Below are positions 30,540-42,155 of a stretch of DNA of 64,000 nucleotides, in pieces (position 1 is the stretch's first letter; each line of letters opens with the position of its first letter). The position numbers and the translations under genes were made by a program. The stretch lies in the NCBI GenBank assembly GCA_023053575.1, contig JAKZAP010000001.1, positions 29,468,533 to 29,532,532 of the forward strand, written 5' to 3'. The notes under the pieces were generated by a model. It was not told where the DNA came from. It ran no database searches and was given only the letters and a program-made list of their open reading frames with translations. The stretch comes from Branchinecta lynchi (lineage: Eukaryota; Arthropoda; Branchiopoda; Anostraca; Branchinectidae).

Positions 30540-33140
30540 GTTTTTATGGCACTTGCCTTCCGGCCAAGTGCCATAGACCGATCACTTTTCCGTCGGTCTG
30601 TCGGTCGGTTAGTCCGGTGTTTGCGAGTTAGGGTACTTCCAGATATGCTAGGACGATGAAACGTGGCAGGCATATTAGGGACCCAATAGTCACTTGTCCG
30701 ATCCGACCATCGTGGGGGGAGGGGGAGGTTGCGGAATCTAGAAAATAGGGGCATGCATAAATTTCGAATGGGTGATCGGATCTTAATGAAACTTGATACC
30801 TGGGAATACCTCGTTTTTCAGATGTGTCATCTCAAGTCCAGACCGGATCCGATGAATCTGAGGGGGAGTCGGAGGGGGAGCCGGAAATCATGTGAAATTA
30901 TCGGAGGGGAGCGATCGGGATGAAACTTGGTGGGAAGAACAAGCACAAGCTCTAAATGAATAACTGACAGAACTGGACCGGATTCGGACACTGTGGGGGG
31001 AGTTAGAGGGGAGTTCCGGAATTTCGGCGATCCGTAGTTGATGTACTTCCAGGTTGGCTAGGACGATAAAACTTGACAGGCGTATCAGAGACCCGACCAG
31101 ATTAACTTGGAAACAGTCACTCGCCCGATCCGACCGTTGTGGGGGGAGAGGGAGACGGCGGAATCCGGAAATTAGTGGCATGCATAACTTTCGAACGGGT
31201 TATCGGATCTTAATGAAACTTGATATCTTGAAAGAAAAAATGTCTCAGATGTTCCATTTCAAGTGCGGACCGGATCCGATGAACTGGGGGGGGGGTGGAG
31301 GGGAGAACCGGAAATCTTGCGATACGCATAGAGTGGAGCGACCAGGATGAAACTTGGTGGGATCCTAGGTGCATCAGTGACAGAATCGGACCAGATTTGG
31401 GTACCAAAGGGGGGGGGGGGCTGTAGGGGGGTGTCTGGAATTCCGGTGATCGTGAGTTAAGGTACACCCAGATGTGCTAGGACGACAAAACTTTGCTGGA
31501 GCATTATAAACTTGACAGCACTGGGTTAGACATCGTCACTTCTCCGATCCGACCACTCCTTAAAGAACTCATCTTAACAACAAAATACAAAAAATAATTT
31601 TAAGCAAAATTTACTTTTTGGGATCCCAAAACGTAAGTAGAGGGATACCTATGACATCGCAAAAGTTGTCCGTCTGTCCGTCCGTCCGTCCGTCCGTCCG
31701 TCCGTTCGTCTGTAAGCACGATAACTCTCGAAGGGAATGAAGTATTTTGATGAAACTTGGTTTGAGGATTCATTGGGTCGTCGGACCAGTCAAGTTCGTA
31801 GATGGGCTTTGTAGCCCTACATTTAGGGGTGGGGGAGGGGTTTCAAAATAAGGGGCACACAAAATATTTTGAAACAGCTAATGTGATAGTCGATTACGGG
31901 GTAAGAAGACATGCCGAACACGATGGTGAAAACCATTTTGTCATCGAACAAGTAGTTCGAAGGACGACAAACCGGAAAGTTTGTTAAAAGTAAAATTTTT
32001 ATTTTAAGTTGATTATATGTTCGATTTAGGGGTAGGAAGACATGCTGAAGACGATGGTGAAAACCATTTTCTCGACGGACAAGTAGTTCGCCCGGAATCC
32101 GACCCAAACCGGAAAGTTTGTTAAAAGTAAAAGTTTTATTTTAAGTTGATTAGATGTTCGATTTAGGGGTAGGAAGACACGCTGAACACGGTGGTGAAAA
32201 CCATTTTCTCGACGGACAAGTAGTTCGCCCGGAATCCGGCCCAAACCAGAGGTTTGTTAAAATTAAAAGTTTTAGTTGAAGTTGATTAGATGTTCGATAT
32301 AGGGCAAGAAGACATGCTGAACACTCATGTGAAAAAAATTTCTATCCAGGCATGTAGTTCGCCCGGAATCCGGCCAAAACCGGAAAATTGGTAGAAGTAA
32401 AAGTTTTATTTCTAGTTGATTAGATAACCGATTCAGGGGCAAGAAGAGATGCTGAATCCGTATGTTACAATCATATTTTACCCGGACATATAGTTCGACC
32501 GAAATCCGGCTGGGGTCGGAAAATTTGTTAGAAGTTAAATTTTTATTTGAAGTTGATTAGATGTTCATTATTGGGGAAAGAAGATACCCTGAGTTCATTT
32601 TTGAGCTTTCTTTTTTTCGCCGGACAATTAGTTCTGGAGTTTGGCCAAAATCGGGAAATTGGTGGTTGTGGCAGGAAGTTTTTCTCAGATGATTAGCTAT
32701 TTGGCCTTAATCTGTTTCTGAATTTTAATTGTAAAAATGTTCAAGGAGTCTGGCGATGACTGGGTCTGGCTAAGACGAGACCCAGTTGTCTGGATCAGAT
32801 ATTGAATTTTTGGGATTCCATCGAAACCTTTGGTCTTGTTCAAGATCGCCATGGGTACATGAGCCTTTTTTCCTCAAGGGTTTTGCTTAGAAATTAATTT
32901 TTACCACCCTTAAAGTGCGCATCTTAACCGAAAATAAAAAAAAAACTTTTGGCCATCACTTTCATCCTCTGACCCAGCCTTGCCAGTTTTTGTTTTCCTT
33001 CTTGTTTCCTTTTGCTTTCTGTCTCCTATTTTCATCTTTAAAGTGAAACCAGAGGTTCAATTTTCAGCCCCCTTCATTTTTTCTTGTTGGGGTATTTCTT
33101 ACTACATATGCTTGCATGTGCCATATAAGCTTACAGCTTT
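30540..33140 (+). mobile_element. F2 Helitron/Helentron-like element, copy 4, interrupted by F3
   Basis: The 5' hairpin TATGGCACTTGCCTTCCGGC plus CAAGTGCCATA lies at 30544-30574, followed by a GTCG/GTCT microsatellite and ~140-bp monomers with GATGAAACTTGG and G-tracts to 31560. F3 copy b (31616-32840) is inserted. The remaining 3' part ends GTGCCATATAAGCTTACAGC, then TTTG before TT (33118-33142). Confidence 0.7.
31616..32840 (+). mobile_element. F3 Helitron/Helentron-like element, copy b, inside F2
   Basis: Same order as copy a: TTTTTGGGATCCCAAAACG, a GTCC microsatellite (31680-31710) and GATGAAACTTGG. It has about six monomers of 130-140 bp (GAAGACATGC-like blocks near 31905, 32036, 32173, 32307, 32443, 32579), then TTTTTGGGATTCCATCGAAA and GGTCTTG before TT. 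Its location shows it moved after F2 copy 4 was in place. Confidence 0.75.
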
Positions 33141-33225
33141 GTTGTTGTGTTTTATTGATTTTTTTTTATTTTATTTTACATACTCTGCTTTTGACAATGG
33201 CGGGTCATAAATAAATGATTTACGC
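33141..33225 (+). repeat. S1 retroposon 3' tail
   Basis: T-rich tract, ACATACTCTGCTTTTGACAA, then TGGCGGGTCATAAATAAATG. It follows directly on the 3' end of F2 copy 4, suggesting F2 inserted into an S1 copy whose upstream part is at 30447-30537. Confidence 0.6.
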
Positions 33226-33406
33226 ACTTAGGCTACGTATAACATGTAGCCTACGCACAGGGATGAGCTTATAGATGAAATAGATAATATAAAATTATGT
33301 TCTCCCACTACTTCTATTTTCTACTTAAGTACAAGTATTAAGGACTTTGAAAATGTTGTACTTAAGTAGAGTACAAGTATTACGATTTTTAACTTGAGTA
33401 ATTACT

Positions 33407-33777
33407 TCAAGTTTAACTGAAAAGCCAACTTACTTTTGTGTCATTTTAACTGAACACACTGAATTATTTAGATCTGCAAAGGGATTTTTTCATTTTCCAC
33501 TATCTGCTCTAGTTACTACGTTCAGAATATCTGCGGCCGTCCCCGCAGCGTAAATTCTACCATGACCCGGGAAAATGTGTACCAGACCCATAGATGTACC
33601 AGAATGACCCATAGATGTACCAGAATCACATGGAAATTCCACTATATGAAAATCGATTGTTCTTGGATAGCGGAACAGCGAAGTAACACATTTTCAGCGG
33701 GTATTCAAGCGAATTTAAGCCAATAAGTGATGCATAACTAGACTGTCCTATTCCAGCCCTTTTCGTTTAAACTTTAA
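33407..33777 (+). mobile_element. MITE family M2, copy 3
   Basis: Ends TCAAGTTTAACTGAAAAGCC and CCCTTTTCGTTTAAACTTTA. Shares ATATCTGCGGCCGTCCCC and GGATAGCGGAACAGCGAAG with the pair at 3262-4212. It has a short internal duplication (CCATAGATGTACCAGAATG twice near 33590-33625) absent from the other copies. Confidence 0.7.
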
Positions 33778-34461
33778 GTATTTTCCAACACCGGTTTTGT
33801 TAGTATTGCTTGTTATCTCATCTGACTACCTAGAGTCTAAATTTGGAAATATAACATATAAACGTTTAAATTAGCCAAAAATAGAAGCGTAAACACCAAC
33901 GAAGCATAATAACACAGAAGCATTATAACATATTATTAATGTAATCATGTGAAGTATTTTCTTTATCCAATGCTCCTCGGTGTTGATAGAGAGAAACGAA
34001 TGAATAAATAAAGCTGGCGTCACACTACACCGTCTCTATGGAGTTATCTGGCGTTTCTCACTTCATGATTTCGCAGATCATCGGATTTAGTTCTAACAAA
34101 TGGTTAATATGTGAAACCTAATCGCATCCCTTACTTCGTGATGCCCTATTGGCAGTTCCGGTAAGATGGGGTTAAGTTGGATAATGACCTCATTTGATAG
34201 CGTGCTTCACCTCGGAGTGGAATAGCGGAAGTTAAAGGATTTAATTTGTGTGGCACAGTCTGGTACTTCGTACAAGGATCCTTTGGGTCAAGGGACAGGT
34301 CGAGTTCGTAGATGAGCTCTGTAGCCGTACATTTCACCAATCAATCAATCAATTAACTTTACTTCAGCACAAGTGCCATAAATAACAACAAAGACAAACA
34401 AAGAAAAAACACCAGAGAACATAAGAAGTGTCGTTTAACGACCGCCAAACGGGTAAATATA
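33778..34461. other. Unique region with one retroposon tail
   Basis: CCAATCAATCAATCAATTAA at 34337 starts an inverted retroposon tail running to about 34460. The rest is AT-rich with no gene. The minus frame 34146-34340 has no recognisable feature. Confidence 0.35.
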
Positions 34462-35475
34462 ACAAGAGCTACGAGCTCATATGGCACTTGTTACGAGTAG
34501 GTGGTACAAGAAAGTAGATGAAAATGTCTCAAAATCCCCCCTTTAAGCCCCCCTAGGATTAGATCTAGAAATAAGGTATCTAATTTCACGTCAATGATGC
34601 ATTAAGGACTTGTGCTTGCTCTCCCACCAAGTTTCATCCTGGTCCCTCCACTCTAAGTGTTTCTCAAGATTTCCGGTTCCCCTCTCCAACTCCCCCCGAA
34701 GTCACCGGATCCTGTTCGGATTTTATGTGGATCGTCTGAGACACGAGGTCTTTCCAAATACCAAGTTTCATTAAGATCCGATCACCCGTTCAAAGTTTTA
34801 AATACCTCAAGATTCTGGATTCCCCCTCCGGCCACTCCCCCCACGATGATCGGATCATGCAAACGACTATTGTCAAGTCGGTTTATTCAAGTCCCTGATA
34901 TGCCAGCCCAGTTGCATCGTCCTAGTGCATCAGGAAGTACCGAACTCACATTTAATCAGCCGCCCCCTCCCCCCCAACTCCCCCCGTATTGCTCGAATCC
35001 GGTCCGGTTTTGCCAGTGATGTATCTAGGACTTGTGCTTGCTCTTCCCACCAAGTTTCATCCTGATCCCTCCACTCTAACTAATAAGCATTTCCCAAGAT
35101 TTCCGGTTCCCCTCTCCAACTCCCCCCGAAGTCACCGGATCCTGTTCGGATTTTATGTGGATAGTCTGAGACACGAGGTCTTTCCAAACACCAAGTTTCA
35201 TTAAGATCCGATCACCCATTCAAGAGTTATAAATACCTCAAGATTCTGGATTCCCCCTCCCACCACTCCCACCACGGTGCTCGGATTTGGGGAAGTGATT
35301 ATTTCCAGCTTAATCATTTGGGGTCCCTGATATGCCTGCCAAGTTTCATCGTCCTAGCTTATGTGGAAGTGCCCGAACTAGCAAAACCCGGACCGCCCGA
35401 CAGACAGACCGACGGACGGACAGAAATTGCGATCGCTGTATGGCACTTGGCCGAAGGGCAAGTGCCATAAAAACA
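34462..35475 (-). mobile_element. F2 Helitron/Helentron-like element, copy 5 (complete, short)
   Basis: About 1 kb with both ends intact. The 5' hairpin is at 35436-35471 (minus strand TATGGCACTTGCCCTTCGGC and CAAGTGCCATA), then the microsatellite, monomers, and the 3' end CAAGTGCCATATGAGCTC, GTAGCTCTTG before TT. It is the smallest complete F2 here and the best one for defining boundaries. Confidence 0.75.
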
Positions 35476-35619
35476 TAGGTTTAGATGCAAGCGCGATAAG
35501 CTCATTATCACACAGTTTAAGTCGTGACAACAGAGAAACTTCTGCTATCCGGCGAATTTCAGTGAACGTGTGGCAATGATTCGACACTTGTTCAGAGCTA
35601 AGACTGCAAATACGTGGAA

Positions 35620-36063
35620 GCCGAATTATTTAGGGGTGAGCGAATCATTTAGGGGTGGGGGTTCAAATTAAGGGGCAAACAAAATATTTTAAACAGCTAA
35701 TGAGAGAGTCAATTAATGTGTACGAAGACATGCTGAACACGATTATGAAAACCATTTCCTTTTCATTGATTTTGATTTTGAATATTTTTTTTTTATTGTA
35801 AAAAGTAAAGGTGAAAATATTAAGGTAATTGTTAAGTTATGAATAGAATTGTAAAGATAATACAATTTTAAAGTAAAAATAGAAAGAGTAAGTGCACACT
35901 TGTGTCAGTGAGTGGAGGAGGAGGGAAAACCATTTCCTCGCCGGAATCCGAAAAATGCAGAAGTTGTATTTGTAGTTGATTGGATGTCCGGTTCACGGGC
36001 AAGAAGAGATGCTGATCCGTATATGACTATAATTTTTTACCCGGACAAATAGTTCGCGGTAAA
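35620..36063 (+). mobile_element. F3 fragment
   Basis: GGGGTGGGGGTTCAAATTAA, CAGCTAATGAGAGAGTCAAT, GAAGACATGCTGAACACGAT and AAGAAGAGATGCTGATCCGT are F3 monomer blocks without the 5' end. Copy c begins immediately afterwards. A 164-bp retroposon-like insertion (35761-35924) interrupts it. Confidence 0.6.
35761..35924 (-). mobile_element. Short retroposon insertion with 14-bp target duplication
   Basis: GAAAACCATTTCCT occurs at 35747-35760 and again at 35925-35938, exactly flanking 164 bp of AT-rich sequence in what is otherwise an F3 monomer. The left edge TTTCATTGATTTTGATTTTG is, on the minus strand, an A/T-rich tail. A 14-bp duplication and a tail at one end fit L1-style target-primed insertion. 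The body is not recognised. Confidence 0.65.
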
Positions 36064-36064
36064 G

Positions 36065-37545
36065 TTTTTGGGATCCCAAAACGTAAGTGGAGGGATACCT
36101 ATGACATCGCAAAAGTTGTCCGTCTGTCCGTCCGTCCGTCTGTAAGCACGATAACTCTCGAAGGGAACGAGATATTTTGATGAAACTTGTATGAGGATTG
36201 TTTGGGTCAAGGGTAAGGTCGAGTTCGTAGATGGGCTCTGTAGCCCTATATTTTGGGGTGGGAGAGGGGGTCCAATTTAAGGGACAAACAAAATATTTTT
36301 AAACAGCTAATGTGATAGTCGATTATGGGGTAAGAAGACATGCTGAGCACGATGGTGACATCATTTTCTCGCCGGACAAATAGTTCGTTCGTAATCCGGC
36401 AAAAACCGGAAAGTTTGTTAAAAGTAAAAGTTTCATTTGAAGTTGATTAAATGTTTGATTTAGGGGTAAGAAGACATGCTGAGCACGATGGTGAAAACCA
36501 TTTTCTCGCTGGACCAGTAGTTCTTCCGGAATCCGGCAAAAACCGGAAAGTTGGTTAAAAGTAAAAGTTTCAATTGAAGTTGATTAAATGTTTGATTTAG
36601 GGGTAAGAAGACATGCTGAACATGGTGGTGAAAATCATTTTGTCGCCGGACAAGCAGTTCGTCCGGAATCCGTCCAAAACCGGAAAGTTGTTTAAAAGTA
36701 ACAGTTTCATTTGAAATCGATTAAATGTTTGATTTATGGGTAAAAAGACATGCTGAACCCGATGGTGAAAACCATTTTCTCGCCGGACAACTAGTTCGCC
36801 TGTAATCCGGCCAAAACCGGAAAATATGTTAAAAGTAAAAGCTTTATCTGAAGTTGATTAGATGATATATATTTAGGGGTAAGAAGAGACGCTGAGTCTG
36901 TATATAATGATCATTTTTTACCCGGACATATCCGGAATCCGGTTGTACCCGCATTTTTTTTTAAGGCCAAATTTTATTTAAAGTTGATTAGATTTCTTGA
37001 TAGGGATAAGGAGATACGCCGGCTTCGTTTCTGAATTTTTCTTTTTTTGCTGGACTAGTAGTTCGCTCGGAATTCGGGCGAAACCGCAAATTTGGCAGTA
37101 GTAAAGCAGGAAGTTTCGGTCAATATCGTCAAAATAGATATGGCTTATAGAGGTATAGATAGGTAGATAGAATATCTGAACTCGGTTTTCTCTGATGATT
37201 AGCCTGGCGAAGACAATACCGAATCGTCTGGATCAAATCTTAGATTTTTGGGATCCCATCGACACCTTTGGTCTTGTTTCGCCGGACAAGTAGTTCCCGA
37301 GTTCCGCCGGACCAGAAAATTCGCATAAGTAAGGCAGGAAGTTTCGTTCGGTTTCGTCAAAATAGATATGACTTTTCGGATTAACACACATGCTGAATTC
37401 ATATTTGAATACTGTTTTCTTAGATGATTAGCTATTTGGCCTTGATCTGTTTCTAAATTTAAAAAATAAAAGTATTCAAGGAGTCTGGTGAAGACTGTAT
37501 CTGGCGAAGACAATTAAAACCATCGAAAATTTTGGTCTTGTTTTG
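36065..37545 (+). mobile_element. F3 Helitron/Helentron-like element, copy c
   Basis: Hairpin TTTTTGGGATCCCAAAACG, GTCC/GTCT microsatellite, GATGAAACTTG, and monomers near 36324, 36466, 36607, 36746, 36876. It has a first 3' end at 37245-37278 (TTTTTGGGATCCCATCGACA, GGTCTTG). About 260 bp of further monomer sequence then leads to a second end near 37545 (ATTTTGGTCTTG before TT). I infer either a bypassed end or two overlapping insertions. Confidence 0.7.
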
Positions 37546-38330
37546 GATGAAATGAAGGGTGGTTTTCCGGCAAAGAGAATGAAAATGTTTTAAGTTTTTT
37601 TTCACGGAATAAAACCAGAGCACTGAGTAAAAAATTAGTTAGAACAGAGAAATAAAAGTAACTACTTATTTTAGCATAAAATGTATTTACAGAAACAGGC
37701 AAGCATACCGCGCACATAAAAAACAATGGTCTCAAAAAAGTTTGTCCGCAGGGAACTTGTAGTTCTTTGTAGCATTGAAATGGGACTTTAGCGGGAATCG
37801 GTAACTTTTCTTTTTACCTATCCCGTCGTCCTGGTTTCAGCTTCTGACGAGTCGTTAAATAAATAAATAAGTGACTCGTCAGTGATTGAGATGGAAGGGC
37901 TTTTCAAGAATATGTAAGTCTTTCTGGAAGGACCACCTTAGAACGTTCTTAAAAGTCGCTAGCCACTCGATCATGCTGACATAAGCCAGTTTTGTTCAAT
38001 GTGCTTAATAATTGAGGGGGGGAGGGGGGGGGGGGGTGAAATTTGTCCCCCCGTCTTTCTCCAGTGTCAGGCACTTTCGCATTTTTTTTTTATTATTCCG
38101 GCCCTTTCTTGATTGTTTCATCACAATATCTGAGTATCCTTCAATCGGAAAAGAGATCTTGACGTTGTCTTAACTTTTACCACACACAAAAGCAAGAACG
38201 CATCCTATTGGTCAGTTTCTGCACCTTCGATTCAAAGGCTGGCTTCCTAATGGTCAATATCGAGGAAACTGAGGAAATGGTACGACTGGGTCGGTAGCCT
38301 ACACTAGCAGAAGTTTCATTACAGATAACA
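37546..38330. other. No gene recognised
   Basis: Contains an AAATAAATAAATAAG tract near 37857 between GACGAGTC and GACTCGTC inverted blocks, and a G-run near 38020. Frames here are short and featureless. Confidence 0.35.
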
Positions 38331-38576
38331 CAAATATTTGACGGTGCAAAACGGATAAGTAAGCTACATTTTATTAGAGCTATATTTTGGCACTTCTAGG
38401 CAAGGGTCCTCTTCAGGCTTTTTTTTAAATGTACTAGACATAGGTCTAAATTTTTCCCGGCTTGAGCCCGAAGAGGACCGTTGCCAAGAAGGGCCGAAAT
38501 ATGGCTCTAATAAAATGTAGCTGACTTCCGTTTTGCACCGTCAAAGATGATTCGCAGTCAGCTTGGGCCTAGGGAA
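38331..38576. mobile_element. M3 foldback element
   Basis: The left arm has AAAACGGATAAGTAAGCTAC, TTTTATTAGAGCTATATTTT and CAAGGGTCCTCTTCAGGCT. The right arm is its inverse with GAAGAGGACCGTTGCCAAGA and GGCCGAAATATGGCTCTAAT. The loop is about 60 bases. The outer block ATTCGCAGTCAGCTTGGG is only on the right. Confidence 0.65.
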
Positions 38577-39059
38577 TATCTAGGTAACATAAAGACGAGC
38601 AGTTTCAATAAGATAACACTTGAGATGTTACCTGCTATGAATTTGCAAAGGTCATGTATAACAATCGTTGCCAATAAGAGCCTGAAAAACAACTGCTGAC
38701 TTTGTGTTTTTCCAGCGATGTTTCGTCTCTGCATTTAACGCATAACGTTAAATGCGTAGCTAACATCCTAAGAGACTAACATCCGTTGAAACTTGTCACC
38801 CTTATGTTATCTGTTATGACGCTTCTGACAGTGTACTTCGAGACTTTCTTCGGAACGAACAGAAATATGAAACTTTGCTAATAACTTAAAAAAGGAAAGA
38901 AGGAGAAGGAAGGGAAAGAATGAGATAAAAAAGATGAGATCGTGTTATTTCAGATATGCAAAGAATCTGCTTCACTTGTCGAAATTATGTCTGAACCACA
39001 TTGATGGAGAAGTTTAGTTTTACAGATGCAGTTGTTACCCTATCGATGTTTCTCATCGG
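38577..39059. other. No gene recognised
   Basis: ATTTAACGCATAACGTTAAA at 38734 is a short palindromic stretch. Nothing else is supported. Confidence 0.3.
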
Positions 39060-39220
39060 TTTCAAGAATTATGGACAACAGGGTCCAACAAGCGCACGCG
39101 TGATCCACTGCTTCCTGGCCGAAGATCGTGAATTAGTGTTTTTTATCTGTTTTTTTTTTTTTTTTCATTTACTCCGCTTTTTAAAAATGGCGGGTTACAA
39201 ATAAATTACGTACGTACTTT
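39060..39220 (+). repeat. S1 retroposon, 3' region
   Basis: AGAATTATGGACAACAGGGT, CCACTGCTTCCTGGCCGAAG, a T-run, TTTACTCCGC, AATGGCGGGTTACAAATAAA, then TTACGTACGTAC. Full tail order of the S1 family. Confidence 0.6.
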
Positions 39221-39241
39221 TACCCAAGATATTTTTTTCAG

Positions 39242-39598
39242 GCGAGCCATCACTTGAACAACTGTTTACTGCGAATTTGCGACCTAAGCCGGGTCCTCGT
39301 GGAGTGCTTAGTCCCTGAACCCCGTTGGGAAATCCACGAGCTCGCCCCGAATCTAGGCGTCCACCCAGCTGATTTACCACTCCTCTTGGGAGTTGCGTCT
39401 GCGTACATGCCTGGGATAGACGAGCAGTTCCAGCTCGATTTCAGATAACGACGGATCTTGAGGAGATCTTGAAAACCACATCAAGGCCTTGTTGGCAGTT
39501 CGCCAAGACTGTTCTGGGCAGCAGGTGCTTGAAGCATATTGCAAGTTTGCAAATGATGGTAACCGCAAGAAAACGGGCTTGAAAAATGAGGGGAACTC
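39242..39598 (+). CDS. Candidate exon or broken gene fragment
   Basis: A good acceptor (ATATTTTTTTCAG) precedes 39242. Coding-like stretches continue across shifting frames: EPSLEQLFTANLRPKPG first, then WEIHELAPNLGVHPADLPLL and GVASAYMPGIDEQFQ, then ENHIKALLAVRQDCSGQQVL with EAYCKFANDGNRKKTGLKN. The last two pieces together faintly resemble a death-domain-like fold (tryptophan, L-A-x-x-L-G, then a helix with L-L-x-x-x). At least two frame changes are needed, so this is a pseudogene, or the read has indels. Identity unknown. Confidence 0.35.
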
Positions 39599-40519
39599 AA
39601 AACAGTGATGGGATCAACTAAAAGTGGCATCAAGACGGAAGGGCATGGTTAAGGTGGAGCGAGTACTAAGAAGAGGGAGGATGGACTGTCTCGGATCCTT
39701 CCTTCTTTTAACCGCTGCTTGGTCATGAATCTTAGAGCATGCCCATGCACATCAAGGGGTAGGACCTGCGAACAGGGGTTGTGCTCGCTCGGGTATATCC
39801 CAGAACTCGTGCTCAAATTATGGGACTAAACGAAGCGACGGTGAATGGTTCCTTTTTTTAGTAGTGTACCTCGGTGTGCAACGTTCCTCTTATCAGTATG
39901 GCATTCTTTTCTTAGTTTCTCTTCTTAGTACTCTTTCCGCCTGAAAGGTGACCTTCCGTTCTGTTCCCACTTTTAATAGATCCCTTCTCGAATATTAGAG
40001 CCGCCACGATTGATATTGATGACTAGACGAATGAACGATGAACTGTTGGGAGTTAGCTTTCCTTGCTGGTTACAAGAATGAAAAGTGGAGCTCAAATTAA
40101 ACGCTACCGGGAGTAGACTACTGATAGGGAGCCTCCGCCATTGGTGGCTGGTTGCATGAGAGAGTCGGTAGTTTAGTGGTCTGAGGGAGCCAGTGGGAGT
40201 ATCGGTCTGGAGCTGCCTCGCTTAATCTGTTGGCATGGCCGATAGGTAGTTGGAAGTAAATTGAGCGATCGCCACCCAAAAATATTCGTGTGAAACCGCC
40301 GCTATTGTGAGTATTGGCGACTGGAAGGATGTACAGCTAGTAGTTTCGATTGTTAATTGTTGAAATAATAAGAAACAGTTAATAATTATGTGTGTTTCGA
40401 ATAAAATGTCTGAAGGTTGGATAATTTCACTGTCCCTTTCCTTTTAGTAGAGTGTTTCTTGGAACAATCCACTATTGCGAGCGCTGTAGCAGCTTTCCGT
40501 TTCCAGTTTTCAGTTTTCA
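39599..40519. other. No gene recognised
   Basis: A tRNA-like GGTAGTTTAGTGGTCTGAG at 40166 lacks a B box and any cloverleaf, so it is not called. The rest is unassigned unique sequence. Confidence 0.35.
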
Positions 40520-41250
40520 CCGTATTTTGGGGAGCTCATAACTCGTGAACCAGTGGAAGTATCAAGTTCAAACTTGGTACACTTGTGGGTATTGGGGTCT
40601 AGTTGTTCCTCTTGTGGGTCCCATCTCCCACACCGACCCGGTTCAGGGGCAAATGGGCCCAGATTGCCCAGTGAATAATGTCCATGACTTGACTAGACCT
40701 GGACGGAGGACGATGAAATTCCTTGTACTTGTAGATCTTAGGGCGGTGAAATCGCTTACAAAGTTTCACCTCCTCCACCCACCCCATTCAAGGGCAACTG
40801 GGCCCAGATTGCCCAGCAGTAAAGTTGATCGTTACCCGTGAAAGGAATCAACAGATATCAAGTTGAAACGTAGTAGGTTTGTGAGCATTGGGATCTCTTT
40901 TTACTTGTTGTGGCCCCGAAACCATACATATACCCACTTGGTTCAGGGGTAACTGGGCCAGATTGCCCATTTTTTTTTTTTTTTAACTTGACAAAAACTG
41001 GATATAACGAAGAAATTCCTTTGTGCCCTTGGATCATCCGGTTGGGATTATCAATGTGGAGTTGACAAGTTGGAAACTGGGCGGTTGAGTCATATGATCG
41101 ATGATATGCCATTCGTAATGAAGTTGTGACAAGGGCGGTATCAGGCAATAAAACGATTTGTTTTTACTACTATGGAAAAGAGGTTTATCAGAGGTTTTCC
41201 GACGATCCAAGTTAAGGTGCTAGGACAATGAAACTTGGCGTCTCGGACTG
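40520..41250 (+). repeat. Degenerate tandem repeat related to F2
   Basis: Three units of about 150 bp. The block TTCAGGGGCAAATGGGCCCA, GATTGCCCAG at 40643 recurs at 40789 and 40940. Each unit has a preceding GTTCAAACTTGG- or GTTGAAACG-like block. At 41218 a GTGCTAGGACAATGAAACTT segment matches an F2 monomer type. No terminal hairpins were found. I infer an old or divergent relative of F2. Confidence 0.5.
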
Positions 41251-42155
41251 TTTTTGCAAGAGTTTGAAGATCTTCTTTGGATTTCTAAATGCGGTTTGTT
41301 CGCATTAAAAGCTTTAAAACTGGTATGATATCAAATTGGGTTATTTCAGTATTTTTAGGTTATTGTTGGTGTGAAATGTCTAACGTTGTTTGTGTATAAG
41401 ATGTGATAGACATTTTATGTTCCACATCTGAGCCCTTGCGCAATTGTTATTTCTGTTCTTGCTGGGAATTGGTTGCTATGTAGGACTAGAATATTTCATT
41501 CCTGAAATCTTTGCTGGTATAGATCATAACCAACGAGAAAGGCTAAGTTTGTGTCAAACTATAAAATTAGGTTAGGACTTTACGTGTGTTTCAGGCGAAG
41601 GAATGTGGTAAATTGAGCCCCGCCAAAATTATACACCGCAAGACAAAAACACGCTGCCCCTCGTTTACTAAATGAAGGTTCTGACTGGAAGGAATGGGTT
41701 TTGCAGGCAAATGTTTCGCAATGTTGACCGTTGCTGGCACTCTTTGATGTCTGGCTTGTACAAATAGGTGCAGCAAGCTGCATAGGGCTATACGGGATGT
41801 TTACGTTTTACTACACACCCTTGTTCAAATTGAAATTAAAAGGTTCTTACCAATGCAACGTTGGGTATTGCCACACTCATACAATGTTTCGAGCTTCTAA
41901 TGATCAGCAAAAGTGTCCTTAGTACCACTTGAAGTACATGAATACTTTGACGTCCCTTATACCTCCCTGAGCACTGGCTCCACCTCCTGTTCATTTAAGA
42001 TAGACCCGACACTGTGCGAGGGTAACGGTGTGAAAATCATACCAGTTGACTCACAGCTGTGAGTTGACCTTATACTACGCTGAGGTGTAGACGTTTTGTG
42101 GTTATAAAGTCGACGATAAATGAAGATTATAACACATAGATGGCACTTTTTTTAT
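41251..42155. other. No gene recognised
   Basis: A TTTACGTGTGTTTCAG acceptor-like site at 41596 is followed by only 26 open codons in the best frame. Overlapping minus frames at 41580-41783 have no motif. Confidence 0.35.

Noticed and set aside
40166..40190. tRNA-like GGTAGTTTAGTGGTCTGAG
   Set aside because: No B box, T arm or anticodon arm follows within tRNA distance.
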